A stretch of 64,000 nucleotides of DNA from Eumeta japonica (taxonomy: Eukaryota; Arthropoda; Insecta; Lepidoptera; Psychidae), in assembly GCA_005406025.1 (NCBI GenBank), contig BGZK01000098.1, positions 1-64,000 of the forward strand, given 5' to 3'. Below, piece after piece: positions 1-11,548 of this stretch. Below the pieces are notes generated by a model. That model searched no databases. It had not been told where the DNA came from and worked only from the letters and a program-made list of their open reading frames with translations. A program made the position numbers and the translations under genes. Position 1 is the first letter of the stretch, and every line of letters starts with the position of its first letter.

Positions 1-168
1 ATTAATTATTACAATGCTTAACTTGCATTATCCTTTGGGTGATTTTTTTTTTATTGGAATTTAAAATTAAAGTTTTAACAAAGTATTTATATTCAGAATA
101 TAATACATCCACTTGATAATGCCAAATACTACCCACTTGATAACATCAAATACTGCAATTGTTCTCAC

Positions 169-3100
169 CTTAGATAATGTAGATTCACCATTTAATATAC
201 TGGGCGAAACACTCAACTTGTCGAGTGGTTTTTTCTCTTCTGTAGTTAACATACCTGTAATATGAATTTATGAATCTATGTGAAATCTAGCTGTTTTACA
301 GAATTTCATCTATGTCAAATTTGTATTATATACATTTGTTTCATACACATTAATGAATATGCAACTGATAGCATGTAACTCTTCTCAATAAACAGGCTTT
401 TTTAAAATCTTTATATTCAGTGTTAAATGATAAGTGTTTTTAAGAGAAAAGCAACCAATGCTACTACTTCCACCTTATAGAATACCTCTTTATAAGTAGA
501 AGGGCTTCCATCTTCTCATTAATCTGGAAGAATTTGAGAATGGAATTGGGAGTTAGGATGCAGAACCTGTCTACATACGTATTTTTGTGCATCTTTCCTT
601 GTAAATTATTGTAATTTAATGTAATTATTGTAAATTATTGAAACATTGAAAATTATTCACAAGATATGTTTTACATTTGTCGAAAGACCATTGAGTTGTT
701 GTTATTGGTTACAGTCCAAATTAGAATATGGAGTATGAAATATGTCTAAAGAGATTTTAGAATGGTATTATAAATAAGGAGTAAAATCATTCATAGACAA
801 TACAAAGTATCTGTTTATGAGCCAATTCAGTTTTCTGAACCTCATGTTGATATCAATTCTTTTCTTTATAATACAGTTCTCCCAGGTCAATCTGCAGTCC
901 AGGTGAAATGTGGAACATTTTATGCAATCAGAGTCAAGTAAATATCATTTCCAAGTTTCTGGTGAGCAATTTTCTCTTCTGAGTCAACGTGATTTGATTA
1001 GAGTTTTGACTGTTGGTTCTAATGCACCATTTATTGAGCCATGTTATTATCACATCTAAAGGAATTTGCATGACATTCAAGAAGGTAAATGATATCAGCA
1101 CAGATGGTAACAGTGATATCTTTTGAGGTAGAAGTCATATGAAAAAATATTGTAAAAAAACACTGGGTCTAGCACTGAGTCTTGTGAACAAGCAGTTTCA
1201 AATTAAAGTAAGGTTGATATTGCTTATTTAAAATGTGGATCATGGTATGTCCTAAAAATGGTCAATATATGACGAGAACATGTATATTTTATTATGTTTC
1301 AGTTCCATTATTGTAAATAAAAACTGAAAAATTTTAAATCAATATTTTTGTTATTGTCATATTAGCCCTAAAATATTGTTTTCAGATCTAAATAAGGTTA
1401 TAAACTATGTAAATAACACTTTTTTTTTTCAAATTTTAGTACATAATTATATTAAAAAGTTTTTCCTTTGAAAAACATTTAATTTTGTACTAACACTTAA
1501 ATGTTTTCGTTTGCTTTTACCCTCAATATTTTTTTTAAATCAACATTATTGCCTCTAACCACAATTCTACAAAACACCATTTTGAACATATTCCAAAAGT
1601 TGATTTGCCCAGAAATTACCTGAGAAAGTGCTGTCATAACCCTCTTTCGTTTCTTTCTTCTTTCTAAGCATTCTTTAACTTTCATTTTCATAGCTTTATG
1701 TATATAAAGCTATGAGAAATGAGGATAAAGGCTCTTAACATCTTATGCGAAAAATGTAAAAAGGGCTGTACATGTATATGTACAGCCTCTTTTTAGCGTA
1801 TCTTTCAAACTGTCCATTTTTTACACAAAGCATTCATACTGTTTGTTATCATTCAATCATATCACTCATCTTTAACATTCGAATTCTTAAGCTCACCAGG
1901 TTTTATATTTTTGAACTCTGTAATGACCATTTTCACATGGTTTTACCAATGCTGACTTTAATTCAACAGACAACTAAGAAATGGTTCATGACGACATTGA
2001 TATCATGGTACACTCCACAGGTATAATTTATCCTGTAGCATGAAACTGTTACGAAGACTCAAACAATATTAATTGGGATTGGTCCTACATGTTTGAGTTC
2101 TGCAACAATTCTATTTAAAATAAATATATACATAAGTTGAATACAGATCAAAGATGCAAACACTCTTGTTGATAGTGGCATTGTTAGAAAAATTTGATAT
2201 GTAAATATTAGTATTTTCATATGAATAAAACATTTTTTGCATTTTATATCAGCTACTAAAAAAAATCCAGCTTTTGGTATTTTAAATAAAAAAAGAATTT
2301 CAGAGAACAGTATCAAACTTTGAATTCATACTAGATTAAACTGTAGAAGTAATAAAACAGAACTTTTTGTTTTATTAGCTTCGACCTATCCCTTATTAGC
2401 AATAAAAGGGGCGATGGCATTAAAAGGTTTTTCATTTAATTACACTTTAAATTTTTTTTATTGAATTTCCTCAGGCATACAGTAACTACAAATAATAAAA
2501 GAATTTGAAAAAATATATATTTGTAAATTATTTGTACTGTACACCACATATGTACTTAATCGGTAAGATATAATAACATATAACTTCATTGCAAAAAAAA
2601 AATTATTTAATGTGCTATAATCTTAAAAATGTTATTTAAATTAAAATGTATTTACCATAAGTTCTGAAAAACAATAAGGAGAAATTGTCAGTGAGAAACT
2701 CTAAGCCAATTTTTTTAAGTGTCATACTTAAATATATTACATCAATAAATGAACAAAGCATTACCATTATTTAAATCTTCATCAACAAAACAATAAGATC
2801 ATTTAGCGAGTTAGGCTTTGATGCACTTCTTGATTCACCATTATTTAAGTCTAATTTAGGAATCTGATTATAAAAATTTAAACAACAACCAACAAATATA
2901 TTATTCACCCTCGACAGTCTAACAAATTAGTTTGCACTAGTAAGTGTGCAGATAAATCGGCGTGTGTAGACAGACCTTAAGAGCATTTTCCACAATCTCC
3001 TTTTCAATTGACATTTAACAGTCACATTTAATTAAAATATTTTTTTATCCCACATCTTCCTTTTTAAAATTGTTCTTGCTAAAAACCCAAATCTTAGATT

Positions 3101-3995
3101 TTATGTATATTTTTTTCAAGTATTTTTATTATAGGTGTCATTTACTTTAGAGAAAGCATTCTACTTTTTGCATGCATACATTAAATTTTCATAAATATAT
3201 TACTGACATATTACAGTACTATTGATTTTATTTATTCTATTAGAATATTCTATTTTACTGATTCTGTACAATTATTTGTTAATAGTAGTAGCAGTAAACA
3301 AAAATAAACATGAACTTATTACATACCATTCGCTCGCTCTTGGAATTGTTTAGGTGTTAGAACAATCTCTTCAGTCTCAACTTTTATTTCAATTTCATTC
3401 ATTTCATCCATTTGACAATTCTCAGCAACTTCATTGTCTGATATAATTTCTTCCTTAATTTTTACCAAATTACTTTCATCCATCTTTGTGTCATCAGATG
3501 CAAAAGGTTTTTCTAGTTGTATCGGTTGAGGCCATGCAGTTTCCACATTATTTAACATATTCCTATGTTTCTTCATTAAATAATTTTTTCTTACATAATT
3601 AGTAAAATCGCAAGCATCATGAAGCCTGTTACAGCAACTGAAGCATATTATTTTAGACAAGTTATCATTTTTGTTCACCTGTAAAATTAGAAACTGAATT
3701 AATAAATAATGTATTTCTGAGAATATAATGTATGTATATGATCAGTAACAATGTTTCAGAACAATGTCAACATTTAACATAACATTATAAAAAATAAAAT
3801 GCGTACATTTATATCAGCAAGTTTCATCAAATCATCTGCTATAGTAGGTCCCATTCCATCCCAAGGTTCCTTCCAGGGTCCAAATAAATCGAAGAAAACA
3901 TTTGTTTTTAGAGACTCGTCACAATATTTCAAGCAAGCGCGACACTCCAAACTTGAATGTTTACCTTGTGTCGAAGTACTGTCCAGTGTATCCAT
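169..3995 (-). CDS. ZAD-domain (zf-AD) zinc-finger protein, 5' part
   Basis: Three exons join in phase: 3807-3995 (63 codons, starts MDTLDSTSTQ), 3327-3678, and 169-254 after a 3-kb intron. The first two encode a ZAD zinc-binding domain: C18-x2-C21 in exon 1 and C75-x2-C78 (IICFSC) in exon 2, the usual four-cysteine pattern. Next comes an acidic linker rich in Glu and Asp (KIKEEIISDNE, IEIKVETEE). Exon 2 ends in phase 1 at ERANG|GTATGT, and the 169-254 exon supplies the two missing bases, then reads MLTTEEKKPLDKLSVSPS and ends at a GTGAGA donor. ZAD proteins are insect transcription factors that dimerise through this domain and bind DNA with C-terminal C2H2 fingers. No finger is visible here, so they should lie beyond the left edge. 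The ZAD call is strong; the third exon rests on splice phase alone. Confidence 0.82.
255..3326 (-). other. Large intron of the ZAD gene
   Basis: About 3.1 kb of AT-rich sequence lies between the acceptor near 255 (TTACAG) and the donor at 3326 (GTATGT). I see no convincing exon in it. It holds two small perfect hairpins at 1689-1714 and 1764-1787. The short open frames inside have no family likeness. Confidence 0.6.
1689..1787. repeat. Pair of short perfect hairpins
   Basis: Arms CATAGCTTTA (1689-1698) and TAAAGCTATG (1705-1714) enclose 6 bases. Arms GGCTGTACAT (1764-1773) and ATGTACAGCC (1778-1787) enclose GTAT and are flanked by an A run and a T run that extend the pairing. Function is unknown; they could be parts of a small foldback element. 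Confidence 0.5.
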
Positions 3996-5529
3996 TTTCT
4001 ATTAAACATAATTATTAATTAGTAAATATTAAAACAATGAAATTAAATTTTCAAATTGTGGTATACATCTCAATGACATTTGACATGACATAGATTATAG
4101 AAATAGACATCAAAAATACAGAAATATTAATACAAGTACCATCAGATCTTAATAGAAAATTATAACACAGCCTTATATAAATAAAAACCAACCATTCAAG
4201 CAGTGTTATAATTTATAGACAGGATTTAATATTGATTTTAGATGTGAAGTGCACAATGTTTGCATCGGGATATTGTTGTGTACCAACACAAAAAAATATA
4301 CGCGGATTGAAACTTTTAGAAACGAACTTGTTCGAAAATTGAAATAGGTACCAAATAAAATATGAAACAACAGTTCAGTCAACAACACATCAATTATTTA
4401 CACGTTACGAACAATACTTCGCAGAATATTCAACTAACAAGCCACGAACAAGCAAATGATTTATTCTTTAGTCTGTGGTTGATGTATGATTTAAAACAAT
4501 GTTCTTATAAAGATGTTTATGATGTTTATTATGCGGCCATAGTCTATTGTAATAAAAAAAAAACCAAAAATGTTGTTTTTTGTATTTTCTAATGTAAGTA
4601 GTAACGGATTGAAACATTAGTTTACGTTTAGAAATAAAACGAAAACATGAATAAAAAAATTTGGTAAAACCAATTGTGCATTCCTTAAGCGCTCGTGCCA
4701 TACGTATGTTATTTAAATTAAAGGTTTATGATAACATATGAGTTTTTGTCTCAAAAGCCTCTTTTTTATTATTGGTTTTCTAAAATTTTATAGTAAACTA
4801 GAATCAGAAAAAGAATAGGTAATTTCATATTTATTAGATATCATAATGCAAAATAAACAACTTCACGATCAATCTCAACCTCTATTTTAGATATTTAAGC
4901 GAAATGGCGTATCAAAACATGAATAACTGCCAGTTAGAAAATTCAAATGTAGCTAATCGGTACTATATCAAAGCTGTGCTTTTCAATACAGTTATTCCCA
5001 ATCAATTAGTGATGAGATTGAAAAAGAAATTAAGTTTAAAAGTTAAATAGTTTTTCAATTATCGTGGTCACACCCAGTGTAGATAAAATTTTCAGGCTAC
5101 AGTAGAAGCATACCTACGCTCGTGTTTAAGCATGCAAAAATGATTACCGAAAAATCCCAAATTTAAAGGTGTTAATTTTGAATTTGAAAAGCCGATAAAT
5201 TTCTAACGTAATAAGTAAAATATCATTTTACAGTGAAATGTGTTAATGCAATACTATAATAATTTGTTTTAAAAATACACGATAACTCTAGCCTGAGAGA
5301 TTAACTACATGTAAGGTTATTTTGTTTTCAAAAAATCTCAATACAACTAATATTAAATCTTTAATTTGCAATCAAATGTATTTTACTTAGTTTATACTAA
5401 GACTGTTATGACTAAGGAAGTTACCTAGTTATTTATCACAAAAGATATATGCGACATCAACATAGAAAAAGAAATATTATTATTTATATTAGATAATGCA
5501 GCAAAGATTCAAAAAAATGTTTTTCTGAC

Positions 5530-6660
5530 AGATTTTTCAGAGCACTCTACCGATCGATACCATAATTTAATCAACTTTTCCCCCAAACAGGTGTATTGAC
5601 TGCTGCAAACTGCATAAAAATTGGTTGATTTATTCCAGAGATATCGTTAGAGAATTTTTTTTTTTAACACTTTATAGAATGCGCTATAGATAAGTTCCCA
5701 AGTCTAGCCAGTTGTTCTCCTTAAGGAATAGCGTTCATCGTTGTTAAATTTATTGTTAAATGTATTCGAAATGTATGTGGTTGATTTGATCAATAGATAT
5801 TCTTCAATAAAAAAGTTTCCAAAAAGATTTTTTTTAAATAGTGTTTAAAGTACTCCACCGACAATTTTATAATCTAACAGTTGCTTTATTGAAAAACAAT
5901 GTCGATCATCACAAATTGGATCAGAATCGGTGGTTTCGTTCAAGAGATATCGTTGACGAAAATTAAAAAAAAAAAGGTTTTTTTCAAAATAACGTAAAAT
6001 TCTTGACGAAGTGCTATTCGGTACTCAGTAACTTTTTTTTTTGGGAAACTGCGTCGAATGCTGCAAAGCAGATCAAAATCGAGTAACGCGTTTGATAGAT
6101 ATGGTACTTAAAGTATTTAACACATTACGTTTTTTAACTTCCCGCTATGAAAACTGAAAATTTTTCATACATTAGAAAGATGCTGTTTTCCATTTTATTC
6201 AAAATAGAGTTTTCATAAGATTCTAATATTCTAGGGTCCTAGAAATCTATTTTGACCATTTTCCGCGTGATTTTTAGATGTCTGTATGTGTATATGTGCG
6301 TGCATGCGAGCGACCGAGCATGCCTGCGTACTTGTGTGTATAATACTTCTTGAAATAGTTTACCGTAAGTTTCAAAGTTCCAAAACCAACGAGCTCTTTT
6401 GCTTCGAAAGTAATGTAGATAGTTGTAAATTGCATCAAAATTAGTTTGTTTGTTCGAAAAATTTTTGCAATTTTTTTATTAACAACTTAATAAAAAATTT
6501 GCAATAAAAAAGTTCAAAATATGTTCTAAAGTTCTTGGCAGATCGATTTTTAGCCTAAGTCAACTTTCTTTGTTTAAAAAAAAATTACGTTGAATGCCGG
6601 AACGTAAATAAAAATCTAATAACGCATTCGATCGATATCTTAGTTTAAAAATTAAGAAGC
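5530..6660. repeat. Degenerate repeat array with AGATATCG core
   Basis: At least five related segments occur in the same orientation: near 5540-5660, 5850-5965, 6010-6110, 6360-6470 and 6540-6650. Each has a block about a Tyr/Cys-like TGCAAANTGCATCAAAATYG followed by a TTCGNNAGATATCG-type block. Spacing varies from about 170 to 340 bases and divergence is high. It looks like an old tandem expansion of a lepidopteran repeat. No coding potential was found. Confidence 0.5.
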
Positions 6661-8111
6661 CTTTTATGTAAGTAAATGTAAATATTTGAACTCGAAGAGC
6701 TGTAAACGTATTAAAACTATAATTTTGAGTACGAAGCGTTTGAAAAAAGCTCAAAATCGATCTTTTAAGCTCAAATTCAATAATTTACTGCTAGATACAT
6801 TTTTGGAGACTTAATGCTTGAATGTAGCTAAAAATTTCAAGAATGGTTTATAAAGTCAACTAAGCTAGAGACCTCTATTTTTTAAGCTCGAAAAGCTTTA
6901 TTATGAGTCTGAAACAATTATATTTTTGAACTCAAAAAGTTTGAGAACACATTAATAAATATCACAGTAGAAAGTTCTATGAATGGCCTGCAGGATTAAT
7001 AGTTTTAAAGACTTTTTAAAAAGCATTTCCTTAGCAAAAAATAAGTATCAAAAAGTTTCTTGTATAGAATGAGTTATAACTTTCCTTTACTGTTAATCGA
7101 TTTAAAAAGTGTAGAGCATTTGTTATAGAACAATGGCTTCAAATTATATACTAAATAATTGATGTACATACATGATTTTTGGTTATCATTCTCTTCAAAA
7201 TAGTTTGCGTAATTAAGAATGAATATTAAAAAATAGGCCAAAAGAATATCGATAAGTAACGATCGATAACCCCAAAGTCCGCTCGTTTTACTACGTACGA
7301 ATCATAAACAAATATACACACATAAGTTAGTTTATCGCCTTTCTTGAGTTGTCAATTTTGTCCGATATAACTTACAAAGTTATGTATCAAACGAATTTAA
7401 ACGCAACCCGCTTGAGAGTTCCCTGCCGGACAGTGCTTTAGCTGCTCTTTAGTAAGGCCGCCTATTTTTTAAGTTCGTATAATTCGTTATTATAAATGAA
7501 AAATTGTGTCCTAAGTTCATAATAATACGTTAATTTTTAGGATATAGATAGATTGTTTTGATGGACGTTTATATGTATATATGGGACGGCCACCGAATTC
7601 GAATATGGAGTGTCGTAATTTTAACTAGTCCCGTTCGTACACAAACAAGCTATTTGTCCCGTTTTTTTTTTTACAATTTGATATTGCACCTACAAATCTG
7701 TCATCTACGACAAAATTTAATTACCGCACTTGATAGCTAAAGGAGTAAGAATTAGAATTTAATGAGGATTGTGAAGCATTGCGAGCAGCGGAGGGTGGAG
7801 AACTAATATTTTGCGGTCGTTTCATTGAGTCACGACATTTATGTTTAGTATAAATTTGTCTCGGAGAAGCTACGATCTTTGTTTGAGCTCCAATTGTCAG
7901 ACCTTGTCAAAATATATAAATTGCGTAAACAGGATGGAATTGATCAAGCATCTTTTCGCAAATATTCATAACCTTCTCCTTCTTTAGAAAAAATTGCCAA
8001 ATTAACTATAACAAAGATATATCATTGAAAATGCGCTTATAAATAATATAAAAGAATATAGACAAAACACTACTAAATGCTCGGTCAGAATGAAGCGCGA
8101 GTGCCGCGCGC

Positions 8112-8139
8112 CGCCGCCACCCCACGACGGGTGGCGGCG
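8112..8139. repeat. GC-rich perfect hairpin, 11-bp stem
   Basis: CGCCGCCACCC (8112-8122) pairs perfectly with GGGTGGCGGCG (8129-8139) around a 6-base loop. It sits in a short GC-rich island of otherwise AT-rich DNA. No ORF or known element was recognised around it. Confidence 0.65.
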
Positions 8140-8689
8140 TCTAGTCATTTAGTTACAAATGACACTTGATGTTGTCAGTGTAGTAAAGGTCGCCGATGTT
8201 ATTATTAAATTGTCTCTGATTTTCCGTATGTGTTCCACTCACCTTTAAGCAAACGAAGAAAACTAAGCCAAATTATTGCGTAATCGATACACAGAACGCA
8301 ATATTACTTGCGGACTCGTAAGTTGTTGACTGTCAGGGTAAGTCTTAGAACCGCAAAAATGTCACCTCTGCAAACTCCCCAACAATAAATCATGTTTGCA
8401 AATTTAATAGTAGTGAAAGTTATTGTTATTATACGTTTAAATATTAACCACACACAATTTTAGTTTCAAAAACGTTAATATCGGAGACGTAACACTTACA
8501 CTAAGAAAATACCTACTTGTCGTTGAACTTCTTGTAAGTTCAAGGACCAGCACATTCATATACTCGTCCGTCCACCACACGCGTCCGAGTCTCGCGATCA
8601 ACTGCAGAAGATTGTAGGCAGGCCACAACGTAGTACTAGGAACCGAGGGGAGGTAGGCGCGGCATCACGCATGTTTTTTTCTCAGGATT

Positions 8690-8840
8690 GTCGGTGCGAT
8701 TTTTTTGTACATATTCTAAGCTATTTTTATCAGAAAAGATTACGTAAATGACTGGTTTCTTTGGAAAAGTTGTTCTCAAAAAGAATGAGATGATAAATAT
8801 TTGCGGAAAGATGCATAATGGATTCCATATGGTATAAAAT
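8690..8840 (+). repeat. Dispersed repeat related to 62.86-62.96 kb
   Basis: The stretch around AATATTTGCGGAAAGATGCA and GATTCCATATGGTAT matches, with substitutions, the segment at about 62910-62955 that also ends GATTCCATATGGTAT. It is a dispersed repeat copy of a type that I associate with lepidopteran genomes. Confidence 0.55.
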
Positions 8841-10273
8841 ATTAGTGCGAAAAAATTATAGAAGCAATATAAAGAGTTAAAGCAAAAAAAATAAAATAAA
8901 TAAAGCAATATAGACCTATAAATCGTCAAAAAAAACAAATTAAAACATAGAGATGGTATACAGTTAAAAAGGCTTCTCAAGAACAATCCAGGGATACTTA
9001 TAAAATAATATATGACTGACGGAGACGTAAAAGAATGTAGGTGTCCGAGCAGATCAACGACGGCGTACATCTGCGGCTGGGGCGACCGAGGCTCTGCAAG
9101 TGGATGATGTAATCGCTTCTATGTTAACGCTGAACTGTATAGATATCGATGATGTGCAAACACCGATTATTAAAGAATTATTTAGTGGAAGTTAGTGCAC
9201 GTTTCTCTACTACGTTTATAATTTATAACTCCACGAAATCCAAAGGACATCTTAGTATCCAAAAATAATTACACATATAATGCGATCAAAGAAAATATTA
9301 TCCGTTACGCACACGTATTCACGTAAAATACACGGTAGTATATTTTACGTGTATATACAGAAACACCCCGATTTTTCATTATTAATTCAATTAGCATTAA
9401 AAGTTTTGTATCAAATTATAATACCTGTTTTTGGCAACCCTAAATATAATGCACATTTGTGATTGAAGCCTTACTCTAATGCTTTCACTGGCGAGCATGT
9501 TGACCCGAAAGAAATACATTCAGAGAAAGAAAAATAATAAATTGTTAATGTTCCTTTCTTTTATACAACTTATCTCGCTCTGACGTTGCCAAACATGCTC
9601 ACCTGTAATGTTTGGTTCTACAAGTAAAAGCAACAGAGAGGGAGCCATAAAAATCACTCTCTTTTCTACTTAACTTGTTTTCCATAAGACGTCCGTAATG
9701 AAACAAAAAATGATAGTAATATGATTGACAAGCACGCCCCTGACAAAAATTAAACACTTTTTTCGTACTTACAAAGAAAAAAGTCTAGTGACGTACATCA
9801 CCATAATGGTCATCGACAATTCTTATACTTTACTTTTAGTAAGACTTTACTAAAGGATTTCTAAAATTCTATAGGCTACATAAATTGTCATTGAAATTGA
9901 GTTTATTGGGTTCTTCTTTTTGAAAAATATTTTTTTGTTTTGTAAAATATAGATAACTTTTGTTTTAAACGACAATTTTGTTAATTGTTTTTTACCTTAA
10001 TTTTGTTAATTATTGTTAATTTTAATTTTGTTAATTGTTTTCAACATCAATTTCGACAGTTGTTTTTAAACTTAATACAAGCTTTATTTAAAACTAAGTT
10101 AATTATATAATTTAATAATAATATATGTGAAATTTTATCAAAATATGTTCCAAAATTTATTTTGTTCTGAAATCTTTTAGTAAAAACTTCTAAAGACAAT
10201 AGATTGTTCTCTCGATAACAAACAGTGTGTAGGCAGCCTACAAGCGCTGTACTCTAAAAAGTTACTACTTTCA

Positions 10274-10373
10274 TTAAAAGTAAATATCCACTGCAAAGAG
10301 CATCCAGAAGTGAGTGCTCTTTTGCAGTGGATAAATTTCAGTGGATATATCTGTTTTTAAATTACTTTTAACA
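10274..10373. repeat. Foldback hairpin, possible small MITE
   Basis: TATCCACTGCAAAGAGCA (10285-10302) pairs with the arm at 10315-10333 with a single one-base bulge and a 12-base loop. Outer arms TTAAAAGTAA (10274-10283) and TTACTTTTAA near 10363-10372 also pair. The nested structure suggests a tiny foldback element; a miRNA precursor is possible but unsupported. Confidence 0.55.
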
Positions 10374-11548
10374 AAAATCACTTTCAATATAAGCTTTGAT
10401 TTAGTATTAACCTGTAAAAGGGTAATATGTTTTGAATCGTAATAAACAACCGATAGTAATTGCACATAATGTATTATCATGGCATACATAATATACAAAT
10501 AATAAAGAAACAGTATAAACTTAAGGCTTGTTCTTATCCAAAAACGTGTTCATTCCATTTTTTTAAATTCCTGCTAAGAAAATTGAAAATTTTGCTGAAA
10601 TGATTTTTTCAGTCAGATTTTCTATAAACGAAATTTCATGAAATGTTGATGTTTCGAGTGCCTATAAGTATTTCCCACCAATTTTAGACTGATGTGTGAC
10701 GTTTATGTAGTATATACTGTGCTTTAAGAATATATATATATATATAATGGATAGGTTTTTATTAATAAAACAGTTAAACACTAACTGCCTCCATTGACAT
10801 ACATTACAGTTTGAATCAATTGGAATAGAATTTTTAGTTTTTGAAAAGACTTTATTGAACGACGATTTCCTGAAAATTTGACTAATCGAATTGATACATT
10901 CTCAAAATAACTAGAATCAATTTTATATCTAACGACACGGTACTAAATTTTAATTTGATCGAAATCCGCTTATTTTTTCCAAATACCGCCAAGAAAAAAA
11001 GTTTGTACATGTTTTCCTATCATGATGGCCTATCATCAAAATCATGAAATTTAAAAAAGGGAAAGGTCTTATAGCACAAGTAGGAGGGAAAATCTAAGAA
11101 CAGTTAATTTGTAGTTATACCATATAGAAAAAAAAATCTTGATTAGGAATTTACACTTGCGATTGGAGTTTTAATAATAGAGAGTCTCTACAACAAATAG
11201 CGTGATAGATTTATCTCTATTTATTGTACTTAGTATGGATCGTGAAATATCAACCGACATATTTAATTTTGTACGGGTGAGAGCCCTCTTCGCATTTGTA
11301 CCTAAAGATATGAGTTCAATTTGCACTTGTGCGACTTTTCTTATATAGGTTGTTTGTTGTAATGTTTAATTGTAATATTCAGGCACACAGAATTTCTTTA
11401 ATTTTGCATAGTCAACACAACGTAATTTCGTTCATCTGCGCCTTACAAGGCCATATCATTTGCAACACTAATGATTTGAATGTAAAAGAAAACCTAATTA
11501 TTATAGCTTTAACAAACTACACTACAACTGTAAGAGTATCATAAATAC

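Larger units (their letters stand above)
3996..11548. other. Repeat-rich intergenic region
   Basis: About 7.5 kb between the ZAD gene and the last visible THAP exon. I found no exon that I can support. It contains a degenerate repeat array (about 5.5-6.7 kb), a GC-rich hairpin (8112-8139), a dispersed repeat (8690-8840) and a hairpin (10285-10333). Downstream exons or the 3' UTR of the minus-strand THAP gene may lie here unrecognised. Confidence 0.55.

Noticed and set aside
7558..7740. 60-codon plus-strand frame in the 4-11.5 kb spacer
   Set aside because: No family likeness or gene signals; shadows of noncoding DNA.
8437..9070. Minus-strand frames of 63 and 144 codons
   Set aside because: Phe/Leu/Ile-rich frames over A-rich DNA with a dispersed repeat; no recognisable domain.
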